A DNA stretch of 34,291 nt from Sulfurimonas sp. SAG-AH-194-C20 (GCF_029215975.1 NZ_JAEMVD010000013.1:1-34291), one strand, 5' to 3'; counted from the stretch's first letter, positions 7,887-15,972 are shown. A program made the numbers and translations. The notes: generated by a model from the sequence alone, not told the origin.

Positions 7887-7908
7887 TAAAATAGGTGAGA
7901 TATAAATA

Positions 7909-9993
7909 ATGGAAAATGAAAATATAGTAACAATCGACAGCGTTTGTGCATACTGTGGTGTAGGTTGTGATATCGCAGCACATGTAGATACAAAAGAGAA
8001 TAAAATTAAAAAAATATTTGCACATCCAGATGGTGCTACATCTGAGGGGAACCTTTGTGTAAAAGGAAAATACGGATTTGATTTTGTTGATTCAAAAGCA
8101 CGTATTACTAAACCACGTATTCGTAAGAGCTTTTTAGAGAAAAATCCTGATATCAAAGCAGCTATTTCTGACTCACTTACAGAACTAGACGACACATGGT
8201 ACGAGTCTGATGTAGAAAATGCTACAACAGCAGGGGCTATGAAGCTCAAAGACATTCAAGCAAAATATGGTAGAAAATCTGTATGTTCACTTGGAGGAGC
8301 AAGAAGCTCTTGTGAGTCTGCTTACTACTTCCAAAAATTTACTCGTTATACACTCAACTCACCTCATGTTGACAACTGTGCTCGTGTTTGTCACTCTCCA
8401 TCACTAAAGGGTATGCGTTTGACCATCGGTGAAGGTGCTGCGTCAAATCCTTTTGATGATATCTATAAAACTGAGTTTATGATTGTTATGGGCTCAAACA
8501 CAACTGAAGCACACCCAATCGTTGCTAACCGTATGATAAAAGCAGCACAAGCGGGTACTGGTATCGCTTGTTTTGATGTAAGAGAGATAAAACTTCATAA
8601 ATTTTCAAAGTATAAGGTAGTTGCTCCTCATGAGTCTAACCTGCTTGTGCTTAACATGATAGCTTATACTATCATCACTGAAGAGTTGTATGCTCCTGGT
8701 TTTATCGCTAAAAGAACAAAAAACTGGGAACACTTTAAAGAGAATATTTTAGCTGACCCTTATGCTAATCCAGAGTTTTTCAGAGAAGTTGAAGGTTTTG
8801 AGTATCTTGCAGATATGCTTCCAAAAATTGCACGTGAGTATGCAAGTAAAAAGTCTTTAATTCTTTGGGGACTAGGTATCACTGAGCATGTTGATGGTTC
8901 TTATGCTGTAATGGCCATCGTTCACTTAGCACTTATGACTGGAAATATCGGTTTAGATGGAGCTGGTGTTATGCCTCTTCGTGGACAGACAAATGTGCAA
9001 GGTGTATGTGACATGGGTATGCTTCCATACTATGCTCCTGATTATCAAGCTCCACGTGAAGTTGGTCTTATGACACCTCAGTTAGTTGATGGCATGATAG
9101 ATGGAACTATAAAAGGTGTGCTTAACATAGGTGAAGACTTAACGCATATCCACCCAAATCTTAACAAAATTAAAAAAGCATTTGAGAATGTAGAGCTTAT
9201 TTTTGTTCAAGAGCTTTTTATGACAGATATCGCTCGTCGTGCGGACATCGTTGTAGGTGTTAAATCTATATATGAAAAAACAGGTGTTTACATAAACGCA
9301 ATGAGAAAAGTTCATCTCTCAACTCCTTTAGTAAAATCAGACCTACCAGATGACTGGGAAATCATCAAACTTCTTGATGAAAAGATGGGTGGAGGCTATG
9401 ACTTTAACTCTTCTGAAGATATATGGAAAGATGTATGTAAAACTGCTACAAATCGTTTTAAAGGTGCTACTTATAAAGTACTTCGTGACAATGAAAAAGT
9501 AGGGATTTCTTGGCCTATAAAAGAAGATGGAACAGGTACTCCAGTACTTCATAGAGAAGACTTTAGAACACAAGATGGAATAGGTGCATTTAGATACAAA
9601 GGGTACGAACTCTCAGGAATGGTAGAAGAGATTTTGAACAAAAGACTCAAAGGTTATCACCTAACAACTGGTCGTGCTATGGCTCACTACAACAACTCTG
9701 CACAGACAAAGTACACGGAAAAACTAGCTAAACGCTACACAGAAGACCTACTTCTTGTGCACAACGATGATGCGGCAGACTTTACAACTGAAAAAGTTAT
9801 ACTAAAAACAGAGTTTGGACAAACAAACCCACTTAGAGTAAAGTTTACAGACAAGGTTCGTCCTAAGACTTTGTATACAACGTTCCATCATGAAGACTCA
9901 AAACTAAACAACGTTTTTGGTGACAAGAGTGATGTCCTCATAATGACGGCTGCGTTTAAGTCGATTCAAGTTGAGATTATTAGCGTAGCATAA
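7909..9993 (+). CDS. formate dehydrogenase catalytic subunit, molybdopterin oxidoreductase family, cysteine form (FdhF-like)
   Basis: The 694-residue product has an N-terminal 4Fe-4S site (C13, C16, C20, C50 in CAYCGVGC and GNLCVKGK). It then carries the active-site motif NCARVCHSPS, with cysteine (C161) where E. coli FdhF has selenocysteine, followed by H162. Further FDH signatures are HPIVANRMI, GLGITEHVDGSYAV, LMTGNIGLDGAG and PLRGQTNVQGVCDMG. The C-terminus is a molybdopterin-dinucleotide-binding domain. There is no twin-arginine signal, so it is cytoplasmic, and no N-terminal 2Fe-2S extension. The expected reaction is formate/CO2 interconversion at a Mo or W bis-MGD centre. No beta, gamma, hydrogenase or FdhD-type gene is nearby, so its electron partner must be encoded elsewhere. 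The ribosome binding site is AGGTGAG. Confidence 0.82.
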   Translation: MENENIVTIDSVCAYCGVGCDIAAHVDTKENKIKKIFAHPDGATSEGNLCVKGKYGFDFVDSKARITKPRIRKSFLEKNPDIKAAISDSLTELDDTWYESDVENATTAGAMKLKDIQAKYGRKSVCSLGGARSSCESAYYFQKFTRYTLNSPHVDNCARVCHSPSLKGMRLTIGEGAASNPFDDIYKTEFMIVMGSNTTEAHPIVANRMIKAAQAGTGIACFDVREIKLHKFSKYKVVAPHESNLLVLNMIAYTIITEELYAPGFIAKRTKNWEHFKENILADPYANPEFFREVEGFEYLADMLPKIAREYASKKSLILWGLGITEHVDGSYAVMAIVHLALMTGNIGLDGAGVMPLRGQTNVQGVCDMGMLPYYAPDYQAPREVGLMTPQLVDGMIDGTIKGVLNIGEDLTHIHPNLNKIKKAFENVELIFVQELFMTDIARRADIVVGVKSIYEKTGVYINAMRKVHLSTPLVKSDLPDDWEIIKLLDEKMGGGYDFNSSEDIWKDVCKTATNRFKGATYKVLRDNEKVGISWPIKEDGTGTPVLHREDFRTQDGIGAFRYKGYELSGMVEEILNKRLKGYHLTTGRAMAHYNNSAQTKYTEKLAKRYTEDLLLVHNDDAADFTTEKVILKTEFGQTNPLRVKFTDKVRPKTLYTTFHHEDSKLNNVFGDKSDVLIMTAAFKSIQVEIISVA

Positions 9994-10020
9994 GAAAAAA
10001 ACAACTTTTAGGAACTAAAT

Positions 10021-10218
10021 ATGGAATTAACGGATGAAGCAAAACTAGACATGAAAAATGCACTTAACGGCAAAATAAGTGATAACTATGATGAGTTAAA
10101 AATAGTACTAGAAAATCTTAGTGCTAAAAAAGCAGTAACTACTGACCACGGTAGCTTTAAGCAGATAGATAAAGCTATGGGTAAGATACAGGTTAAAATG
10201 AATAGGCTACAAGGATAG
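10021..10218 (+). CDS. 65-residue protein of unknown function downstream of formate dehydrogenase
   Basis: This small, charged, probably all-helical protein starts MELTDEAKLDMKNALNGK and ends KIQVKMNRLQG. It has no cysteine, no membrane segment and no motif I recognise. Its ATG lies 27 nt after the formate dehydrogenase stop with an AGGA ribosome binding site 9 nt upstream, so it is likely co-transcribed with that gene. Base composition matches its neighbours. A small partner or stability factor for the oxidoreductase is possible but only by position. Confidence 0.6.
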   Translation: MELTDEAKLDMKNALNGKISDNYDELKIVLENLSAKKAVTTDHGSFKQIDKAMGKIQVKMNRLQG

Positions 10219-10240
10219 TTTAAAAAAGATAAATAAATGC

Positions 10241-10246
10241 TATAAT
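10241..10246 (+). promoter_or_regulatory. -10 box (TATAAT) of the toxin-antitoxin-mcrBC unit
   Basis: TATAAT preceded by TGC lies 25 nt before the antitoxin ATG, with a strong AAAGGAG ribosome binding site between them. It is the only convincing promoter before the antitoxin, toxin, mcrB and mcrC run, so all four genes may depend on it. Confidence 0.5.
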
Positions 10247-10271
10247 ATCCGAAGATAAAGGAGATTTAATT

Positions 10272-10529
10272 ATGCAGACAATACAAATTAATAATCCAGA
10301 GATAGAAAATTTTATATCTTCAGAGTATGGCAATGATACACAGAGCCTTTTAAAAGACTTTATGAAGTTTGTAAAGCTTTCTCTTGATGATGGCTACCCA
10401 GTTATCTCAAAAAACGAGGCAAAAAGTAGAGTAGAAGACGCGATAGCCCAAGTGAAAAATGGTACAGCAAAACTACTCTCTCAAAATGAGTATGATGAAG
10501 ATATGAAAGAGTTTATGAAGTCTTTATAA
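10272..10529 (+). CDS. type II toxin-antitoxin system, putative antitoxin
   Basis: The 85-residue acidic protein begins MQTIQINNPEIENFISSEYG. It directly precedes a RelE/ParE-family toxin: its TAA is followed at once by the toxin ATG. The central helices and the C-terminal segment with YDEDMKEFMKSL fit the toxin-wrapping tail of small antitoxins. I see no clear ribbon-helix-helix or HTH consensus, so its DNA-binding class is uncertain. The strong AAAGGAG site favours antitoxin over toxin synthesis, as usual for such pairs. Identification rests mainly on the pairing. Confidence 0.7.
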   Translation: MQTIQINNPEIENFISSEYGNDTQSLLKDFMKFVKLSLDDGYPVISKNEAKSRVEDAIAQVKNGTAKLLSQNEYDEDMKEFMKSL

Positions 10530-10811
10530 ATGAAGATACTAAGAAAAAAAGAGTATCAAATTACACTTAAAATCATTTTAACACTTATCTCAAAAGACAG
10601 TAAAAATAGAGCTGTAAACTTTAAAAATCAACTCGATAATAAAATAAATAACTTAGACAATTTCCCCTATAAATTTAAACAATCTAGACTTCATGATGAT
10701 GTTAATGTAAGAGATATGACCTTTAAAGGTTATAGTGTAATTTATTTCGTTGAAGAAGAAAAAGATAGGATATCAGTTGTTGATATTTTTAAATGGGTTG
10801 ATAAGGATTAG
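10530..10811 (+). CDS. RelE/ParE-superfamily toxin
   Basis: The 93-residue basic protein has the RelE/ParE layout: an N-terminal helical hairpin (about residues 5-45), then LDNFPYKFKQSRLHDD and a beta sheet with VRDMTFKGYSVIYFVEE and the final ISVVDIFKWVDKD. The arginine-aspartate pair in VRDM and KGYSVIY are typical of the ParE/RelE group found in Bacteroidota and Campylobacterota. Members either cut mRNA on the ribosome or inhibit gyrase, and the sequence does not decide which. It follows the antitoxin with no gap and stops 3 nt before the mcrB ATG, tying the module to the restriction genes. Confidence 0.8.
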   Translation: MKILRKKEYQITLKIILTLISKDSKNRAVNFKNQLDNKINNLDNFPYKFKQSRLHDDVNVRDMTFKGYSVIYFVEEEKDRISVVDIFKWVDKD

Positions 10812-10814
10812 TAA

Positions 10815-12485
10815 ATGATAGAGATAAAAGTAGGTAGTTTTTTACGACAGCATATTGGTAAAATTATAGAGCTATGCAAAATTGATGACGAGGTATTGAA
10901 GAATTTACAAGATTTAGAATTTTGTAATCGTACTTTTGGATTAAATAGTAGCTATAGTCTAATAAGTATGTTTAAAGATATTGACAGTAGAGGAATATAT
11001 AATCGTTTCTATAAAGAAGACCACATAATACATACTAAAGCTTATCGTATATGTTCTCAATTTGGTGGAAATCATCTTATAGATGAATTAAATGCTTCTG
11101 AATATCATGGTAAAAAATTATTGAAATATTTTAAAGAAAAAAATATACTTAATGATGAGTTTATAAATGAGGAGATTAAATTTATAGTATCTTCTAGAGA
11201 AAACAGTCAGTCAAGAAATATAACTATGCAAGCATCTATCTCTTTAAACCAAATACTCTATGGACCTCCGGGAACTGGTAAAACATACAATACTATTAAT
11301 AGAGCCTTAAAAATAATAGATGGCGAAGTTTCAGAAGATAGAAGAGAAGCGAAAAAAAGATTTGAAAGTTTAAGTGAGACTGGACAGATAGAGTTTGTTA
11401 CTTTTCATCAATCTTATGGTTATGAGGAGTTTGTTGAGGGGATAAAGGCTAATACACTCGATGGGAGTATTTCTTATGATGTTGAGAGTGGTGTTTTTAA
11501 GAAGTTATGTAAATTAGCTATAGATGAAAATTATCAAATAACAGCAGAATCAATAGTAGAAAAAGCAACACAAAATTTAAAAGACATATGGTTCTCAACA
11601 ACTCGTGGCATAGTAAATGTTTCCCTAAAAGATAATGGCTCTTTTGAGTTTTCAAACCATCATAATATGACTAGACGAAATGTTATAAAATCACTGAATA
11701 TATTTTTAAATTCTAAAAGTATTGATGAAATAACTCCAGATAGTTTAGTTGATATCGGTGCTAATGGTCATAGGTATACAAGATATTTATTTACTAAAAA
11801 GTTATATGACCTTTATGCTAAAGAGAGTTATAATGATAAAACTTACATCCTAATAATAGACGAAATAAACAGAGGAAATATCTCAAAAATCTTCGGAGAA
11901 CTTATAACTCTCATAGAGCCATCAAAACGAATAGGTGCAGATGAAGAGATACGACTGCGTTTACCTTACTCAGGTGAGGAGTTTGGTGTTCCTAAAAACC
12001 TCTATATCATAGGAACTATGAACACAGCCGATAGAAGTATTGCCCTGATGGATACAGCATTGAGACGTAGGTTTGAGTTTATAGAGATGATGCCAAATAC
12101 TGAGCTACTAGATTTTGAAGTACAAGGTATAAATATTAAAACTTTTGTGGATAAAATAAACACAAGAGTTGAGTATCTTTACGACAGAGATCATACTATC
12201 GGGCATGCTTATTTTATGAACTTAAACGGGGAGTCTAGTTTGGAAGAGTTAAACGCAGTGATGCGAAATAAAATTATCCCACTACTTCAAGAGTATTTTT
12301 ATGATGACTTTGAGAAGATAAAACTTGTTTTAAATGCAGGGTTTATTCAAAAGAGTGAGATGAGAGCTAGTGAAATCTTTGCTTTTGGCATGGATGATGA
12401 GTATATTGAAGAAGAGAGGTCTGTTTACAGTATTGTAAAAGATTTCACACACGAGTCGTACTTAGATTTATGTCAAAACAGATAA
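10815..12485 (+). CDS. mcrB: McrB-like AAA+ GTPase subunit of a modification-dependent restriction system
   Basis: The 556-residue product has an N-terminal region (1-140) I cannot assign, then an McrB-type AAA+ domain. Walker A is GPPGTGKT (150-157), Walker B is ILIIDE (345-350) continuing INRGNISKIFGEL, and the McrB signature MNTADRS (402-408) is followed by DTALRRRFEF. An insertion of roughly 100 residues (about 240-335) separates the first part of the AAA domain from Walker B, as in many McrB homologues. In E. coli, McrB binds methylated DNA through its N-terminus, forms GTP-dependent hexamers and translocates DNA for McrC cutting. The N-terminus here does not look like the E. coli one, so target specificity may differ. 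It overlaps mcrC by 16 nt and follows the toxin by 3 nt. Confidence 0.88.
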   Translation: MIEIKVGSFLRQHIGKIIELCKIDDEVLKNLQDLEFCNRTFGLNSSYSLISMFKDIDSRGIYNRFYKEDHIIHTKAYRICSQFGGNHLIDELNASEYHGKKLLKYFKEKNILNDEFINEEIKFIVSSRENSQSRNITMQASISLNQILYGPPGTGKTYNTINRALKIIDGEVSEDRREAKKRFESLSETGQIEFVTFHQSYGYEEFVEGIKANTLDGSISYDVESGVFKKLCKLAIDENYQITAESIVEKATQNLKDIWFSTTRGIVNVSLKDNGSFEFSNHHNMTRRNVIKSLNIFLNSKSIDEITPDSLVDIGANGHRYTRYLFTKKLYDLYAKESYNDKTYILIIDEINRGNISKIFGELITLIEPSKRIGADEEIRLRLPYSGEEFGVPKNLYIIGTMNTADRSIALMDTALRRRFEFIEMMPNTELLDFEVQGINIKTFVDKINTRVEYLYDRDHTIGHAYFMNLNGESSLEELNAVMRNKIIPLLQEYFYDDFEKIKLVLNAGFIQKSEMRASEIFAFGMDDEYIEEERSVYSIVKDFTHESYLDLCQNR

Positions 12486-13720
12486 TACTCAAAGAGTATG
12501 AATTTTTACAAACCAAATATGAAACAAGCGAGCATGAAAAAGCACACTATATAAATGAGAGAATTTTTGATGAACTTGAAAGTTTTGTTTTACAAAATGA
12601 TGCACATGTAAACTATCTAAAACTGACTACTAAAAAAGGTTTTGGAAAAGTTTTACAAGCTCAAAACTATGTAGGACTCATCCAAACAAATGATGGCACA
12701 ACTATAGAGATACTTCCAAAAGTGAAAAATATCAACAGCGATGAGGAATCAAAAAAGATTCTTATCAAAATGCTTTGTACCTTAAAAAAGTCCCCCTTTA
12801 AACACTTCAATAAAGTAAACCTAAAATCCTCAAAAATGCCACTTTTAGAGATATTTATATCTATGTTTTTAGAAGAACTCGCAAAACTGATACAAAAGGG
12901 CATAAAAAGTGACTATATTCTCAAAGAAGAAAATCTACACTTTTTAAAAGGTAAACTCAAAATAAGCGAGCAGATAAAACAAAATAGTATCCATAAAGAG
13001 AGGTTCTTTGTGGAGTATGAAGAGTTCTCAAGTGATAGGGCTGAAAACAGACTTATTAAATCAACATTAGAGTACCTTTACAAAAAATCAAAATACAATA
13101 AAAATCAGCAAAAAATACGAGAGTTTCTCTTTGTATTTGATGAGGTTAGTCTTAGTAAAGATATTAAAACAGATTTTTCTAAAATCAAATGTGATAGACA
13201 GATGAAAGATTATGAAGATATCTTACTCTGGGCAAAAACATTTCTTTTAGAGAACTCTTTTTCACCTTATAGTGGAGAGAGTATCGCGTTTGCACTTCTT
13301 TTTGATATGAATCTTCTTTTTGAGTCTTATGTTGGAGCATATCTAAAGAAAAAGGGCTTTGATGTCAAAGTTCAAGACAAGGGGAAGTACTTAGTTCAAG
13401 TACCAAGCAAATATTCACTTCGCCCAGACTTTGTTTTAAATAAAGATACAGAAAATGAAATTATCGCAGATACAAAATACAAAAATATAAGTAAACAACA
13501 AGACATAAGCCAAGCAGATATGTACCAGTTGTATGCATATGGAACTAAGTATAAAATGAGTAAACAGCTTTATCTGATTTATCCAAAAGGTGATGATGTT
13601 GCATTGCAAAGATATGCCTACATAGAAAATGAACTGCATCTTGATGTTCTCTTTTTTGATTTATCTTTAGGCTTTAATCAAGAGCTGTTCGTGCAAACAA
13701 GATGTGAGATAAGTGTGTGA
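12470..13720 (+). CDS. mcrC: McrC-like endonuclease subunit
   Basis: The 416-residue product has the McrC architecture: an N-terminal McrB-interacting part with GFGKVLQAQNYVGLIQTNDG and IEILPKV, a helical middle, and a C-terminal PD-(D/E)xK nuclease. Catalytic candidates are the RPD of SLRPDFVL (PD at 319-320) and D334/K336 in IIADTKYK, followed by the DMYQLYAYG helix. All expected active-site residues are present, so it looks functional. McrC cuts modified DNA when bound to McrB. The gene overlaps mcrB by 16 nt, and its TGA overlaps the GTG of yraN, so translation of the three is likely coupled. Confidence 0.88.
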   Translation: MSKQIILKEYEFLQTKYETSEHEKAHYINERIFDELESFVLQNDAHVNYLKLTTKKGFGKVLQAQNYVGLIQTNDGTTIEILPKVKNINSDEESKKILIKMLCTLKKSPFKHFNKVNLKSSKMPLLEIFISMFLEELAKLIQKGIKSDYILKEENLHFLKGKLKISEQIKQNSIHKERFFVEYEEFSSDRAENRLIKSTLEYLYKKSKYNKNQQKIREFLFVFDEVSLSKDIKTDFSKIKCDRQMKDYEDILLWAKTFLLENSFSPYSGESIAFALLFDMNLLFESYVGAYLKKKGFDVKVQDKGKYLVQVPSKYSLRPDFVLNKDTENEIIADTKYKNISKQQDISQADMYQLYAYGTKYKMSKQLYLIYPKGDDVALQRYAYIENELHLDVLFFDLSLGFNQELFVQTRCEISV

Positions 13721-14046
13721 GCAGAGCAAAAGGAAACATCGCTGAAGATAAAGCATGTGATTTTTTGTATGAGCAGGGATATGAAATAATTGAGCGAAAT
13801 TTTTACTCTCGTTTTGGTGAGATAGATGTAATTGTCTCAAAAGACAATGTACTTCATTTTGTTGAGGTGAAGAGTGGGGCTGATTATGAAAAAGCTATTC
13901 AAAACATCACTCCTTCTAAACTCTCAAAACTTTTAAAAACCTGCGATGTTTATATGAAAAAGAATGGATACGATGGGGACTATATGCTTGATGCTTTAGT
14001 TGTGACTCCTGAGGCTATCGAACATTTAGAAAATATTACTATCTAG
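13717..14046 (+). CDS. yraN: YraN family (UPF0102) nuclease-fold protein
   Basis: The 109-residue product begins SRAKGNIAEDKACDFLYEQG and has GEIDVIV (about 32-38) and HFVEVKSG, the aspartate and ExK elements of the PD-(D/E)xK fold typical of UPF0102. The family function is unsettled, and a nuclease-like role in DNA processing is generally presumed. The start is GTG at 13717, inside the mcrC stop (GTGA). This is the only start that keeps the family N-terminus. In Campylobacter, as I recall, yraN follows hom, so this is probably the old neighbour displaced by the inserted block. It is short by a few residues compared with E. coli YraN. Confidence 0.88.
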   Translation: MSRAKGNIAEDKACDFLYEQGYEIIERNFYSRFGEIDVIVSKDNVLHFVEVKSGADYEKAIQNITPSKLSKLLKTCDVYMKKNGYDGDYMLDALVVTPEAIEHLENITI

Positions 14047-14077
14047 TTTTTGAAAGCTTTTCTAATTAACTTTTTGC

Positions 14078-14083
14078 TATAAT
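14078..14083 (+). promoter_or_regulatory. -10 box (TATAAT) of the aldehyde dehydrogenase gene
   Basis: TATAAT with a T-tract upstream lies 26 nt before the ATG at 14110, and AGAGGA provides the ribosome binding site. This marks a new transcript after yraN. Confidence 0.5.
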
Positions 14084-14109
14084 TCTTCTTATATTTTTAG
14101 AGGATAGTA

Positions 14110-15528
14110 ATGATGCAAGCGAAGATATTTTTTGGCTCGACTGAGGCAACAACAGATACATTTAGTGAGAGAAAGTCACCCTTTAATGACAAGGTGGTAT
14201 CAACTGCTCCTATATGTAATGAAGCAGATGCAAAAAAAGCACTGAGCATTGCACAAAATGCAACTGTAGCAGCAAAAGCATCAACTCTTGCACAAAGATG
14301 TAACTGGCTTTTAGATGTTGCAAGTAAGCTAAAAGAGAGCAAAGAAGACATGGCACAGACTATCACAGATGAAGTGGGTAAACCTATCACTTTCGCTCGC
14401 GTTGAAGTTGAGCGTTGTGTTGAGACTATCACTCTTTGTGCTGAGACAATGAGAACCATGCATGGTGAGACTATAAATACAGATGCGATGAACAGTGGGA
14501 AAAAAACACTTGCATTTTTTCGTCGTGAGCCAGTTGGTGTTGTAGTTGCCATCACTCCTTTTAATTTCCCTCTTAACCTTGTAGCACATAAGCTTGGACC
14601 TGCTCTTGTAGCTGGAAATACTGTTGTTTTAAAGCCGACACCAGAAGCACCACTCACTTCATATAAGTTTGCAAAACTTTTTATAGAGAGTGAGTATGCA
14701 ATTAAAGATGCACTCTCAGTTGTTTATGGAGATGCCGAAGTTGGTTCTGCTCTTATTGGCTCGGATATTCCTCGTGTTATCTCTTTTACAGGTTCTGTTC
14801 CTGTTGGAGAAATCATTACTAAAAATTCTGGTATTAAAAAGATAGGACTTGAGCTTGGTGGAAACGCAGCTACTTTTATAGAAAAAACTGCGGACTTAGA
14901 ACTAGCTGCACAAAGATGTGCCTTGGGTGCTTTTGTAAACTCAGGTCAAGTATGTATCTCTCTACAGCGTATCTATGTAGAAGATGAAGTCTATGATGAG
15001 TTTTCACAACTTATGGCAATGGAGACAAAAAAACTCAAAGTTGGAAGTCCGTATGATGATGACACTTTCATGGGTCCACTCATAGATGATGAGGCAGCAA
15101 GTCGTGCTATGGATTGGGTAGAATCTGCCATAGAAGAGGGTGCAACTCCACTTCTTCCACCACACCGTGAAGGTCGTATGTTTCACCCTTGTGTGATGGC
15201 AAATGTAACAGATGATATGGCGATAGTATGCGAAGAGGTTTTTGCACCCATAGTAAGTCTTGTCAGGGTAAACTCTTTTGATGATGCTCTACCTCGCATG
15301 AACAACTCTCCTTATGGTCTGCAGTTTTCAGTCTTTACAAATGACCTTCGCATCACAAATCGTGCCATAGATGAGTTAAACGCAGGAGGAATTGTTATAA
15401 ATGACATGCCTACACTGCGTTTTGATATTCAGCCTTATGGTGGTGTAAAACTCTCTGGTGTTGGACGTGAGGGTCCTCGTTTTACTATTGAAGAGATGAC
15501 TGAGATTAAGTCTATTGTCATCTGTTAA
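14110..15528 (+). CDS. NAD(P)-dependent aldehyde dehydrogenase
   Basis: The 472-residue ALDH-superfamily enzyme has PFNFPLNLVAHKLGPALVAG and KPTPEAPLTS (cofactor site), FTGSVPVG, the catalytic glutamate in LELGGNAA (E248) and the nucleophile cysteine in NSGQVCISLQRI (C282). EEVFAPIV and the C-terminal YGGVKLSGVGREG are also conserved. By pattern it is nearest to the lactaldehyde / non-phosphorylating glyceraldehyde-3-phosphate type, which have similar KPTPEAP and SGQVC surroundings, but the substrate is not determinable. There are two adjacent ATGs (14110 and 14113). Its end overlaps the next gene by 14 nt. Confidence 0.87.
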   Translation: MMQAKIFFGSTEATTDTFSERKSPFNDKVVSTAPICNEADAKKALSIAQNATVAAKASTLAQRCNWLLDVASKLKESKEDMAQTITDEVGKPITFARVEVERCVETITLCAETMRTMHGETINTDAMNSGKKTLAFFRREPVGVVVAITPFNFPLNLVAHKLGPALVAGNTVVLKPTPEAPLTSYKFAKLFIESEYAIKDALSVVYGDAEVGSALIGSDIPRVISFTGSVPVGEIITKNSGIKKIGLELGGNAATFIEKTADLELAAQRCALGAFVNSGQVCISLQRIYVEDEVYDEFSQLMAMETKKLKVGSPYDDDTFMGPLIDDEAASRAMDWVESAIEEGATPLLPPHREGRMFHPCVMANVTDDMAIVCEEVFAPIVSLVRVNSFDDALPRMNNSPYGLQFSVFTNDLRITNRAIDELNAGGIVINDMPTLRFDIQPYGGVKLSGVGREGPRFTIEEMTEIKSIVIC

Positions 15529-15970
15529 AAAAAAGGTCATAATTTCTGCCTGTTTACTTGGTGAGTTGTGCCGTTATGATGGTAAAACAAAAGAAGTAAA
15601 CGCAGTCATAGAGGCCTATACAGAGTATGAAATCATCCCTTTTTGTCCTGAAGCTCCACTTTTTGGAACCCCTAGAGAGCGGATAAATGTAGTAGAAGTA
15701 AATGGAGAAAATAGAATAATCACGAACGAGACAAATATAGATGTGACAGTGCGTTTAGAAAGAGAAATATATGACTTTTGTGAACAACATCCAAAAGTAG
15801 ATGCCATAGTTCTTAAGTCAAAATCCCCAAGCTGTGGTTATAAAAATACACCTATTTTAAATGTAAATAAAGAAGTTATAAAACTTGGTGATGGCATAGC
15901 ATCTCAGGTATTTCAAAAGTATTATAAAAACATTAAAATACAAGATGAATTTTCTTTAAATAAAAAATAG
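15515..15970 (+). CDS. DUF523 family protein
   Basis: The 151-residue product carries the three DUF523 hallmarks: ISACLLGELCRYDGKTKE at the N-terminus, FCPEAPLFGTPRERINVV in the middle and LKSKSPSCGYKNTPI toward the end, with conserved cysteines in each. The biochemical function of the family is not established; the conserved cysteines suggest metal or Fe-S binding. The only reasonable start is TTG at 15515, which overlaps the aldehyde dehydrogenase by 14 nt and lacks a strong ribosome binding site, suggesting translational coupling. Confidence 0.82.
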   Translation: MSSVKKKVIISACLLGELCRYDGKTKEVNAVIEAYTEYEIIPFCPEAPLFGTPRERINVVEVNGENRIITNETNIDVTVRLEREIYDFCEQHPKVDAIVLKSKSPSCGYKNTPILNVNKEVIKLGDGIASQVFQKYYKNIKIQDEFSLNKK

Positions 15971-15972
15971 AG

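Noticed and set aside
7909..9993. Nitrate reductase or other molybdopterin oxidoreductase as the identity of this gene
   Set aside because: The CARVCH active-site context and RGQTNVQG motif are those of formate dehydrogenases, and no nitrate reductase features or partners are present.
14097..14657. 186-codon open frame antisense to the aldehyde dehydrogenase
   Set aside because: Despite its length, its translation is low in complexity (rich in Ser, Val, Ala) and mirrors a clear ALDH reading frame.
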